64,000 bases of DNA, from the NCBI GenBank assembly GCA_002786025.1, contig NHNW01000017.1, positions 744,001 to 808,000 on the forward strand, in the 5' to 3' direction. The notes under the pieces were generated by a model that was given only the letters and a program-made list of their open reading frames with translations, had not been told where the DNA came from and did no database searches. This DNA is from Zasmidium citrigriseum (lineage: Eukaryota > Ascomycota > Dothideomycetes > Mycosphaerellales > Mycosphaerellaceae). The translations under genes and the position numbers were made by a program. Shown piece after piece: positions 33,242-43,270 of this stretch (within the stretch, counting starts at the first letter, position 1; the number at the start of each line of letters is the position of its first letter).

Positions 33242-34597
33242 ATGGCACAGAACGGCTTCAAGGTCTTGATCATTGGTGGAGGTAAGCAAGGCCACTATGT
33301 CTCGTGAGAGATATTGAGCGAAGCTGATGTCGTGCAGGCAATTGTGGACTCTTGATAGCGACTGGCCTGAAGAAGCATGGCATCGATTATACCATTTTCG
33401 AACGAGATAGCGAGTATGACTTTGTCCACAGACCTCGCGATTGGGGTGCGATGCCCTTATGTCTTTCGACGCACGTCTTGCTGACTGGCCTCTTAGGAAT
33501 GCTCCTCCACTGGGGAACGGAATACATGAACAAGACGCTGCCGCCGCATCTTCAAGATCGAATGAAAGAGCCACGAGTCGATCCTTCGCATGAGATGGTC
33601 GAACCTATCCCCTATTTCAACGCGGAGACTGGCGAGATCATGCACCGAGTACCGACGGGAGTCATCAATCGAGTGTCCAGAAGGAAGCTGCGAAGGTTTT
33701 TGTCTGAGGGTGAGGATTTGAATATCCAGGTGACTCTCAATTGGCCCCGTTCCTTCGTGCCTCATAGCTGACGTCGAAAAGTTCGACAAACGACTCCAAG
33801 AGCTCGCTATTGAAGGCGGCCTCGTGAGGGCGACCTTCGAGGACGGCACTTCCGCAACCGGCAACATGATCATCGGCGCCGATGGGTCCCAATCCAAAGT
33901 CCGCGAGTTTCTGGTCGGCCACGAAGCAGCCCAGCAGGAAGACATCGGGCTAACCATGATCAACTTTCCAAACGGTGGCTACACCCCCGAGGAAGCCCAT
34001 TTTCTTCGCAGCTTCCATCCCATCGTCCAGTTGAGCTTTGCAGAGAACTTGGGAGGCGCCTTGCTTGCGTCTCTGGATATTCCTGATCCTAACGATACCA
34101 AGGATTGGCTTTTCCAGAATTACACGTCTTGGTGGGGACCTCCATTTGCGAAAGATCTAGAGGATCCGGCGACGAGAATGAGGTTCTATAAGCAGCGTAT
34201 GTCGAAATGGTGCGAGCCGTTCAGGACCGCTGCGATGAATGTTAGTGACGATGCGGTCATTCCTGTCTTTCCTGGGAGACAGTGGGCGCCGACGATGAAG
34301 TGGAATAATTATGGTGGGAAAGTGACCATGGCTGGGGACGCTGCTCATTCAATGCTTCCTCACCGAGGACAGGGACTTAACAACGCGCTCAAAGACGCCT
34401 CGGATGTGGTCGATGCGGTGCATGCAGCTGTGATGGGGACAAAGACTCTCGAGGAGGCCGTGACGGAGTACGAGGCAGAAATGCGGCCGCGAGGTGCGAA
34501 GGAGGTTGCCTTGTCTCTCGAACAGGCCAAGTCGTCTCGGAACGTTGAGACTTGGAAGGAGAGCTCGATTTCGAGGTTCGGACACAAAAGACTGTGA
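33242..34597 (+). CDS. FAD-dependent monooxygenase (PHBH/UbiH-like fold)
   Basis: Four exons (33242-33281, 33338-33445, 33497-33729, 33782-34597) give 398 residues. The N-terminal FAD-binding Rossmann motif is split by intron 1: VLIIGGGNCGLLIATGLKKH. The second FAD motif reads IGADGSQSKVREFL, and the third, MAGDAAHSMLPHRGQG, contacts the flavin ribityl chain. This set marks flavin aromatic hydroxylases of the fungal type that accept phenolics or polyketide-like molecules. The substrate is unknown. Intron 2 is 51 nt, stop-free and a multiple of three; skipping it restores RDWGMLLHWGTEYM, which fits the family better than the read-through. No membrane helix is seen at the C-terminus. It stands 565 bp upstream of an HGGG hydrolase on the same strand. 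Confidence 0.9.
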
Positions 34598-35162
34598 GGA
34601 AGAGACGTGGCCCCAGCCCATGGGAATCTTCGTCAAAGGTAGGGCTGGATCCCAGCAATTCGAACATCCTCGTTCTGGCATACCCCTGTAAAATTGTCGA
34701 TTGAGGAAGCCGCTCCTGCTTCGTTGGTAAGGTCGTCACCGTTCGCTTCGAGACGAAAGTTGAGAGTCAGAGTCAGCCTCGCGTGATCTCGCATCGTGCC
34801 CGGCTCCTTGAGGATGAGAGCTCCTCAAGCTATCCCACTTCGCGCCAACGCTTCATCATCGTGAGCATACCTGGCTGGAGACTGTGTCGGCGCCATACAT
34901 AAACGATGGCGGTTTACCATACGTATCAGCCGCGAAGTTCGAGTGACCACCTAACTTGGCAGCTTCCTCCGCTTGGCTAGGTACGGCTGATGTTTCCGTT
35001 ACCCTTCGTATGTTAGGTTCCCGCGGCTACATTGGTGCACGTTTGCGAAAGTAAGCGGCTGATTATGAACAGGTCGAATACATATAGAGGTACTGCGCCT
35101 CCCGCTGGACTGCATCCTGAATCATAACCCAATCGTCAAGACTTGAACGGTTTTTGGACACC
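34598..35162. other. Intergenic
   Basis: 565 bp between the monooxygenase and hydrolase genes, both read rightward. No gene seen. Confidence 0.5.
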
Positions 35163-36311
35163 ATGGCAGCAGTAGATATCAAAGATGCCTCTACATGGCC
35201 ATCGCTGGCGAATCCTGATGCTGAATTTGAGGAGGTAAGTGAACTGCACGGCAGCATTCCGAGTCTTGAATAAAATGCTGATGGGTCAATGTCCAGGTCG
35301 TGAAGTCAATCCCAGGCGGCACTCCTGATATTGGCATGTTTACGGACATTCCCAGCCTGAGGAAGTTCATGGCAGACATGAAGCCCCAGGGCGAGAAGCC
35401 ACCACCGCCAGCAGGTATCAAGGAGGAAGATCGCCAAATTCCCATGAGAGACGGCCATAAGATCACCGTTCGGATCCACAGCCCCGAGCAACCGCCAGCT
35501 GGAGGTAGTCCGCTTTACGTGATGTACCATGGTGGAGGCTGGTGTATTGGTGGTCTCGAAGAGGAAGAGCCGCTCATTCGCAGCGTAGTCAGCCAGTATG
35601 GCATGACTGTGGTTAATGTTGACTACCGTCTGGCTCCGGAGTATAGGTTTCCTACGGCTCATGATGATTGTTACGATGCTACGAAATGGGTAGGTGGCGT
35701 TGAAAGGTGCTCTTGACGAAAGTAATTGCTGATGGACTCCACAGGCTGCGGAGAATGCCACTGCTCTTGGTGCTGATCCATCCAAGGGGTTCCTTATTGG
35801 CGGCACGTCTGCCGGCGGAAACCTCACAGCCTTCGTCTCTCACCTCTGGCGAGACGAGAAGATGACCCCAGAAATCACCGGTTGCCATCTCATGATTCCA
35901 GCAACATGCAACCCCATCGCGTTCCCGGAGAAGTATCTCGAAGACCGGAAATCCTGGGATCAGCTTGAGTTCGCGCCAATCCTCAGTCGCAAGGCTTGCG
36001 ATCTCTTCATGGACAACTACATCCCAGAGCCAAAGGTTCGAGCGGATCCCAAGATGAGCGTGTTGCTCTGGCCCAGTGGACATAGCGATCTGCCGCCGCA
36101 GTACTTCCAGATTTGTGGATCCGATCCTTTGAGGGACGAGGCGTTGATTTATGAGAGGGTGTTGAGGGAGGACTGTGGTGTGAAGACGAAGGTGGACGTT
36201 TATCCTGGCCTGCCGCATGGGTTCTGGCAGCTGTTCCCGCAGATGAAAGGGAGCGAGAAGTTCGTTGCCGACTCTATGGCCGGTGTCAAGTGGTTGTTGG
36301 AGCAGAAGTAG
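35163..36311 (+). CDS. Alpha/beta hydrolase, HGGG (hormone-sensitive lipase) type
   Basis: Three exons (35163-35234, 35297-35689, 35745-36311) give 343 residues. The oxyanion-hole motif HGGGWCIGG is at about residue 105. The nucleophile serine lies in GGTSAGGN (G-T-S-A-G), the acid is expected in SDPLRDEA and the catalytic histidine in LPHGFWQ near the C-terminus, so the triad is complete. VVNVDYRLAPEYRFP is a further family signature. There is no signal peptide, so it is probably an intracellular esterase or lactone hydrolase. Phase-0 introns at both joins. Its closeness to a FAD monooxygenase suggests a shared substrate, but this is not shown. Confidence 0.92.
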
Positions 36312-36584
36312 ATATGATAGCGCTATGCAAGCGCTGTAACCTGATGATCTGTTCGTTCCTGTATGCGGAGACTTGTGGCAGAAAGTGTGAGAGGGGTGCC
36401 GGCATCGCCGCCGCCGCTCCTTCCTTCTTGGGCCGTGCTGGCCTGCCACGGCGAGCTTGCTCTTCCACACGCACTTTCGAATTTCTCCTCTTCCAGCGGC
36501 TTGCAACTTCAACCACCGCCTTGCAGCACAACCTCAAAGGACTTGCTCATCCACGTTGAGCAGGCCACTGCAACAGGCGACACA

Positions 36585-37355
36585 ATGTCACCACCGACGA
36601 GGTCGATAGCCACCCCTAATCCACCAACGTCCCCTATTCCAGCATCAGCGACACCCATCGCCACCACAGCGGACGCTGAAGCAGATGATGAAGAGTGTCT
36701 CATTATGAGACTTCCAGGCGAGCTTCGTAACCAAGTCTACCTCCACGTGCTCAACACGATCACCGGAAATGGTAGACAAAGCCTGGCCGCCATCCGACTG
36801 CCACTCCTGGCCCTCACCTCCCGGGACATCTGGAACGAAGTGCTCTCAACCTTCTTCACCGACATCAACTTCATCATCGCCATCGGCACCAACGCCAACT
36901 TGTCGGGTGAGAAGAACCGCAAGAACGCAGGAACACTTGGCCTTCCAACCAAGCTACGTGAGGCCTTGAGTGATCCAGAGCGCCTCGGCAAGGTGGCTTT
37001 GTTAAGGAATGTGGAGATCCACGTCTACCAGAGCGACGACATCGGCGATGTACGTTCGACTGATCCGTGGACTGTCGACAACGCCATGCAATTCCTGCTC
37101 GCTCGCATGGAGCTCAAGGTGGTCAAAGGCAAAGTCGAAGTCAAACTTCTGACTGGAAACAATCACCCGACCAACACCGGTCGCAACTGGCCAAAACAGG
37201 TCAACGGCCTGTTGAAGAGCGCCAAGGCCACGGCTGAGAAGATCGGATTGCGCAAGGGCTTCACTGGCTTCCATGTCGACGACATCGATGCCATTGCCAA
37301 GGAACTCAAGGTCAAGAAGAGCCGCTCGGCCCGCTCCAAGGCTATCAAGAAGTGA
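36585..37355 (+). CDS. Small LPPEIRN-type (F-box-like) protein, copy 1
   Basis: A single exon of 256 codons. The core begins IMRLPGELRNQVYLHVLN, a variant of the LPPEIRNxIY motif that begins a large family of small fungal proteins with an F-box-like start. The C-terminus (AEKIGLRKGFTGFHVDDIDA) corresponds to the end of the two neighbouring copies (EDFRGFTLDDLKQVAWELR in copy 3). Copy 1 is the most divergent: it has a longer Lys-rich middle and tail. No catalytic motif is visible. Start set at 36585, since the upstream in-frame sequence is low complexity. In this family the F-box-like part may recruit an SCF ubiquitin ligase, but many members lack proof. Confidence 0.75.
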   Translation: MSPPTRSIATPNPPTSPIPASATPIATTADAEADDEECLIMRLPGELRNQVYLHVLNTITGNGRQSLAAIRLPLLALTSRDIWNEVLSTFFTDINFIIAIGTNANLSGEKNRKNAGTLGLPTKLREALSDPERLGKVALLRNVEIHVYQSDDIGDVRSTDPWTVDNAMQFLLARMELKVVKGKVEVKLLTGNNHPTNTGRNWPKQVNGLLKSAKATAEKIGLRKGFTGFHVDDIDAIAKELKVKKSRSARSKAIKK

Positions 37356-37909
37356 TATAGGGGTTGAAGGAGTAGAATGAGCCCGTAAAGGGATGGATAG
37401 GTGGATATGATGGACTTCTAAGCGCTGGGCGGTTGAAGAGGCTGGGTAGCATGGCTTTTTGGGTGGTGCTTTGGACTTTCTCTACTTGATATCCCGTGGG
37501 CGATGCCCAGCATTCGATGTTTCGTTGGCATGGACGTTTACCTTGTGACGGAGATGGGAACAGGCTGGAGCAATGATGTGTACTTTGAAGAGGCTTTACT
37601 TGAAGATGCGGTTCGATTCAATTTCTCCACATCACTCGAGCGTGTCGCTTTGTTCTCTGTGACGGTTGTCATCAAGGAGTCGGGAGACCCCATCAAGCCA
37701 TCAAGTCAACAATTTCCACGTTGAAGTAGGATATTACAACGGTTTCAGTCGAATCAAGACCTTGTAAAAGGTTTCATGCAGCTCGGCAAATCGAACAAAC
37801 CATGCATGTGACTGCCCCGCTTGAGTGAATTGCCCCGCTCGGCTTTCTTCCTTGACTTCCCTCTGCGCTTCAAAACTTCATCAACTCTACAACACCGCGA
37901 TATTCCACG
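37356..37909. other. Intergenic
   Basis: 554 bp between copies 1 and 2 of the LPPEIRN family. No gene is seen. Confidence 0.5.
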
Positions 37910-38682
37910 ATGTCTGCCAAACGCAACTCGCGAACCAATCTCGCCGAGATGCCCGCCCAGGGCAATGTCAACCAACTCGACAATACTGGCGACGACAGCG
38001 CCAACAAGCCGTTCCGCTTTCTCGACCTACCGCCCGAGATACGCAACCGCATCTATTCCTACAACCTGGCCCAAAAGAGTCGCGACATCTCCTACTTTCG
38101 CATCCCATCCATCATGCTCGCGTGCAGACAGATCCGCAGAGAAGCCCTGCCTATTCTCTTCGCCGAGAACGACTTCGACATCATCATCAGCTCCCAGGTG
38201 GAATCTTTTCGAAGACGCTGCTACAGAGGCCCCTTCTCATTCAACCCGTGGGGCGACAGCAACAATTCCGCTGGTACCATACACTTCCACCCAGTGGTTG
38301 AGACCTTTCTGAGATCGGCGGGCGATGCAATGCTGTTCAAGAACGTTACCATCCACGCATACAAGTGCCAAGACATGCGTACCATACGGCGGAACCAGCG
38401 TAACGGCACTCCATTGAGCTCTGAGTCACGTCGCAAGCTTTTCATCCACATCAACCTTCAGTCGAGGGGTCCAAGGCTGACATCGCGACTGAGAACGGAG
38501 AAGGATATCCGCCTGGTAGTCCGGGAAACTCCGATCTGAGGTATCGAGTCGAGGACGTCGACAGCGTGGTCCAGAAGGCAGTGCATGCCGCCCGCGAGAT
38601 TGCAGATCGAGAGGGATTCAAGGGGTTCACGCTGGCTGATCTGAAGAGCATCGTGCGGAAGCTCCGTTCGACCACGAGCTGA
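37910..38682 (+). pseudogene. LPPEIRN-type protein, copy 2, frameshifted
   Basis: The first 184 or so codons (37910 to about 38460) match copy 3: FRFLDLPPEIRNRIYSYNLA, SYFRIPSIMLACRQIRREAL, PILFAENDF and HPVVETFLRSAGDAMLFK. In the starting frame the protein then turns into unrelated sequence and stops at 38537-38539. From about 38461 the next frame restores the family end (VVQKAVHAAREIADREGF, KGFTLADLKSIVRKLR) and stops at 38680-38682. One base is missing near 38459-38461 relative to copy 3. No donor/acceptor pair explains the change. It may be a pseudogene, or a sequencing error; if translated as is, it makes a 209-residue protein lacking the conserved end. Confidence 0.8.
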
Positions 38683-39273
38683 AGGTGCAAGAAAAAAGGG
38701 CATACGGATGAGCTTTCGTAAGTGGGCAATGTTTTGTCTTTGACAAGTCGGGCATGGGAAGGCATGAGGCCTTAAGGCAGCCTAGAACATCATCGAAGGA
38801 GCCGGGCTAGAAGAACGCTGTTCGATGAAAACTTGCCGATAAGCCCAAGGCAAAGCTAGAGTGACACGAAAATGTTTAGTCCTGGAAAAAAAAGCGCTCG
38901 ATTATCCTCGGTGGGGCTACGTGATCTTCACCGGAGGCTTTCAGACTCGGCTACATAAGAAAGCCTTTAATTGATTAGCAATGTAATTAGAAAACGACGT
39001 TCAACGAGTCCGAACCCTCACAATGAGCCTCATATTTCGATGGACGACTCAATGACCTTTTCAAGTCTTTGTGGGAAGTTGAGTGACGGCAGAAGTTGGT
39101 AGGCCCGAGCACGCTAGTCATGTGAAAGTCGCAAGTCGAGTGAATGGCGCTAGTCGAGTCAATTTCGCAGATGACGCCCCGTTTCCCCGACGACGCACAT
39201 TCAGCGTAAGTATAAGTAGACTTGAGCATTCCTTCATCTCATCAGCAACACCGCGCACCCCACCAGAACCAAA
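38683..39273. other. Intergenic
   Basis: 591 bp between copies 2 and 3 of the LPPEIRN family. No gene is seen. The 38870-39000 part is AT-richer. Confidence 0.5.
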
Positions 39274-40005
39274 ATGGTCCGACGCAGTGCCCGCCTCGCC
39301 GAGAAGGGCGCCGCGCACCGCACTGCCGATACTCCATTTCGCTTCCTGGATCTCCCAGCAGAGATCCGCAATCGCACATACTCGTTCTCCCTCGCCACTC
39401 GCCCAAGTCGCGATCTCTCGTACTCCCGCATTCCGACCATCGTGCTTGTCTCGAGACAGGTTCGCAAAGAAGCGCTGCCGATCCTCTTCGCCGAGACAAA
39501 CCACCAGATTACCGTCGGCTCCAACACAACCCAGAGCGAATTCATAGCGCCATTCTTTGGTACGGAGAGATATCCAGATCCCGAGGCAATGGCCGGCATC
39601 ATAGACTTCTTCCCGGTAGTGGAGAAGTTCCTCGAAAGCGCAGACAATGCGGCGCTGTTCCGCCATGTGACTTTCCGGGCTTTTCAGTCACTATACATGC
39701 CTGAGATTCGAGTCGATCAGCATCGGTTCGAAGGACGGACCACGTTCAAACCCTTCGCCCACATCCATCTTCGTGTCGTCGCCGGGAACAAGCTCGAGGT
39801 ATCAATTGAGGAAGGACAAGACCATCCACGCAACCCGGACAAGGACTCGGAACCTACTGTTGCTTTTGAGGCGAAGAACGCCGACATTGTGACGGAGAAG
39901 GCGAAGCTGAAAGCCAAGGGAATCGCCGATCGAGAGGATTTCAGGGGCTTCACACTGGACGATCTGAAGCAGGTGGCATGGGAGCTTCGCACGGCTTTCG
40001 ACTGA
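39274..40005 (+). CDS. Small LPPEIRN-type (F-box-like) protein, copy 3
   Basis: An intact single exon of 243 residues. The core reads FRFLDLPAEIRNRTYSFSLA, then SYSRIPTIVLVSRQVRKEAL, PILFAETN, and FFPVVEKFLESADNAALFR, ending DREDFRGFTLDDLKQVAWEL. It is clearly paralogous to copy 2 over its full length. A short basic N-terminus precedes the motif. No enzymatic residues are seen. Function unknown. Confidence 0.82.
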   Translation: MVRRSARLAEKGAAHRTADTPFRFLDLPAEIRNRTYSFSLATRPSRDLSYSRIPTIVLVSRQVRKEALPILFAETNHQITVGSNTTQSEFIAPFFGTERYPDPEAMAGIIDFFPVVEKFLESADNAALFRHVTFRAFQSLYMPEIRVDQHRFEGRTTFKPFAHIHLRVVAGNKLEVSIEEGQDHPRNPDKDSEPTVAFEAKNADIVTEKAKLKAKGIADREDFRGFTLDDLKQVAWELRTAFD

Positions 40006-40250
40006 TGGAGAGTTCGATGGGCAGGATATGCTGGGCGGAGATTCGGAGAGCATAGGAAGTTGTCCAGAAGGATTCAGAAAAAGTAGAAGTGTTGGAGGAT
40101 GCTGCTCTCTCGACTCGTAGGCACGAGCTTGTGCCTACTATGGCTGCCACTGTTAGCATAGACAGCAACAAGCCAGTCGAGATTGTCCTCGGCGATCAAC
40201 TTCCCTTGAACAAAGATAACGCTGTTGATGTCAGATTAGATGACACCGCT

Positions 40251-41792
40251 CTACTCGAGATCATGCCCAGCAACAAGCTTTCCTCTCACGAAAACCTGCC
40301 TAATCGTCCGATCATCCCCCAAGAACACCCACTTCTTCACCAAATCCTCATCCTTCCCACTCCCTTCTTTCCAACTCCTCTCATCAACACTAATCACATC
40401 CTTGACATCCACAATCAAAGCATCAAACTCCTTCCCGACCTCAAAATTCCCAATCTCATCCTTCATCCCAACGACCTCCGCCCCTCCCATCGTAGCAAGA
40501 TACACCAGCTCACTGAATCCGAGAATATATCGATCATTCTCAGTCTGCATTGCAAGATGTCGTGAGACGTTGGATGCATCGCGCATAGCGGAGTGGATTG
40601 ATGGCATGTAACCCGCAGAACAATCTGTTCCCAGTCCGACTTTGACGCCCTTGTCTAGGAGGTCTCGGACACGGCAGATACCGTCTCGGAGACATGTGTT
40701 GCTGTTTGGGGTGTGTGCTACGCCGGCTTTGGTGGCGACGAGATTGTCCATGTCTTCTCGTCGCAGATGGATGCAATGGGCCATGATAGATTTTTCGGTC
40801 AAGAGGCCGTAGGCTTTGTACATATCGCTGTAGCAGGAGAAATCTTTATGAAGTTCCAGTGTTCGTTCTAACGCCGTTTAGAAGGGTTGGATGATGATGG
40901 TCTGGAATTCCGACATACCTATGTCTGATAGCGTTTCGCACATGTGTCCTATTGAAATTAGTGAGTATTTCTGGGATTGATGAAGAGGCTCTCACCTTGT
41001 ACGTAGGCATCGTATTTCTCCCTCTGCTTGCCCAGGCCAGCCATAAGATCTGGAGGACAGTAAGGGCCACCCCGGGGCTGAAGACAAGGATGCACAAAAC
41101 TTCGCTCAATATCCAGATTCGTGATATATTTAAGCGACTTTTCAGAATCTTGTAGGGAGACATCTATCGATTCCTCCCAGTTTCCGCGGGTAGATCCCAT
41201 CGTGATGCACATCTTGCCTATGATAGCTCGCTGGCCTTTATCGAAAGCTGTTTGGGCTAAGATGTTGGTTGCTTCAGTGTGGATGGTACTGTTGTAGGCC
41301 ACGGTTGTCGATCCCAGCTTCAGAGTGGTAGAGATCACATCGGCATAGACTCTTCGCGCTTTGTCGTTGTCGCTATAAGAGGCCTGTTCGACAGCTAAGC
41401 ACCGGCCTCGCATCTCTTCAGAAATCTCAACATACCTCCATCGGATCTGTATAATGCTCAACCCAGTCTCTAAGGTTTCCTTCCATCCCTAGGGCCAAGT
41501 TCGGCCATTGTGGTGCATGGAGATGCGTATCAATCATCCCCGGGAAGAGAAACTCGCTCGGCTTCAAGTCGATCTTCGTAGCGTTGGAGAAGCCTTCCTC
41601 AGCATACTCATGCTGTAGTACGGTAACATCCTTCGCAGCTTCGGGCTTTAGGAAAGAGATCTTGCCATCTTCGCGAACACCAAGTGCGGCCCTGGGTAGA
41701 ATCTCAAGATGCTTCAGAGACTTGGCGTGGACTACCCGGCCAATGTAGATTCTGGGAACGCTTTTCATGTCTTCCCAGTATTTGATGACCAT
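40251..41792 (-). CDS. GUD1: Guanine deaminase
   Basis: Four exons (41792-41436, 41383-40996, 40948-40919, 40867-40251) give 463 residues, near the size of yeast Gud1. It converts guanine to xanthine in purine salvage or breakdown. Amidohydrolase metal ligands are visible: FLFPGMIDTHLHAPQWPN (HxH), a His in MAHCIHL, and the Asp in VGLGTDCSAG. The HAPQ, CPPDLMAGLG and HTPNSNTCLRDG segments are typical of guanine deaminase rather than of other amidohydrolases. The substrate-side helix motif (GHMCETLSDI) is carried on a 30-nt exon between two introns. Frames and phases (0, 1, 1) agree at all joins. The ATG at 41792 is the first; an extension to 41837 lacks ATG. Confidence 0.92.
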
Positions 41793-42308
41793 TTTCGTTC
41801 TATTCTTCAGTCCACGGCTCGTCAATGGCGGTTCCAATGGAAGAAACGCGGTGATGCTACAAGTGAGAAATGAGCGAGAGAGTCAGTGAGGAACAGATAA
41901 TGTGTCTTCTGTCAGCAGGCGAGCACATTGGCGAGAGAACGAGAATTTGAATAGGTAAGGAAACTGATGCGAGAAGAGGTGAGGTCGAGCAGGAGCGTTG
42001 CATGGATCACGCTGTACCTTCCCAAAACGGCTAGATGGTGGCGCCTATCTCGGCCAAGAGCATGGCGAGTGAAGGAACGGTACATCGGCCATGGTCAAGG
42101 CAAGAATCATTGAGTCTCGACGATGGAAGCTGCAGGAGACTGGATGCGAAATACAAGTCTTTGTGTATATCAATGAGACAGAGATCGTCTCCATCAAAGT
42201 GCGATCTCAAGATCAACGTTACGTCATCAACATGCCTGCAATCGATACCAAAAGTACAAGCATCATCTCGAGCTCCCCCTCTCACCTCTCACACGACAAT
42301 CAATCTCC
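41793..42308. promoter_or_regulatory. Intergenic between divergent GUD1 and DUF2237 gene
   Basis: 516 bp. The two flanking genes point away from each other, so both promoters lie here. Short open frames on both strands overlap each other and resemble nothing. Confidence 0.5.
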
Positions 42309-42899
42309 ATGAAAGTCAGCATAACAACCCTCTTGCTCACAGTCTTGAGCTTCTTCACTCTCACCCTCGCAGCAAAAAACCACAACCACAACCACATCAA
42401 CCATCAAGAACCCCTCACAATGTCCAAGTCTCTCAATGGTATTCCAATCCACCTAGACCCATTCGCCTCCCACTAACACCTCCCCAAGTCTTCAAGCAAC
42501 CCCTCGCCCTCCACTCGACCTCCCCAATGACCGGCTACCTCCGTACGTAAACTCAAGGGCAAAAGCCACCCCTTTACATGTCTGAGACAGATGTTTTTAG
42601 GTACCGGCTACTGCGAAGTGCCAGCGAGCGACTTCGGTAATCACGCCGTCGCCGCCGAAGTAACCGAAGAATTCCTCGACTTCACCGCAAGACAAGGCAA
42701 CGACCTCCGTCCCATCCCCGGAATGAAAGGCGGCTGCAAATGGTGTCTCTGCGCCTCGCGATGGCTAGAAGCTTTCCAGGCGCGGAAGAATGAGCCTGCG
42801 GGGGATAAGATTGTGCCCAAGGTGTTTTTGAATGCGACGAATGAGAAGGCTTTGGGCAAGATTGATTTGGAGGATTTGAAGGCGTTTAGGGCGGATTAG
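42309..42899 (+). CDS. DUF2237-family protein with possible signal peptide
   Basis: Three exons (42309-42438, 42489-42542, 42601-42899) give 160 residues. The body matches the DUF2237 family: SPMTGYLRTGYCEV, VTEEFLDFTARQGNDL, GCKWCLCASRWLEAF and KVFLNATNEKALGKI. The function of the family is unknown. The N-terminus (KVSITTLLLTVLSFFTLTLA) looks like a secretory signal, followed by a His/Asn-rich stretch. A second in-frame ATG at 42420 would give a cytosolic form that begins at the usual family start. The PxEPCS cysteine of bacterial members is replaced here (LALHSTSP). Introns of 50 and 58 nt, phase 1 both. Confidence 0.8.
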
Positions 42900-43270
42900 G
42901 TTGAAGGGAAGGGGAGGGGAGTGTAAGATGGGGTATATGGGTTGGCGTTGAGGATATGTTTGAGGGGATTGTATGAATATGAATGACACGACGAGGGATG
43001 TTGAATGAGTTCGATGCCCTTTCAATAGGGCCTATCTTCAATCTCACATCTAATGAGTATGTACACTTCCGTGCAATCGATATCGAGGAGTGGTGCATGC
43101 GTTCCATCCTTCTATGCCCTGTCGATGAAGCTTGTCCGCCTGTTTCAAACAAACGATCCATCACGCCGTTCCAGCATTCCCCCCTTCCCATACCCAATCT
43201 AAAGCAGTGAGAATTCGACGCCGACCTCCCAAAGAACGCCCTGATGCCCCGATCGCTCGCTCGATGCAGT

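Noticed and set aside
37600..37640. A GGTTCGATTC sequence resembling a tRNA B box
   Set aside because: The flanking bases do not form a T stem, and no A box or acceptor stem was found at the right distance.
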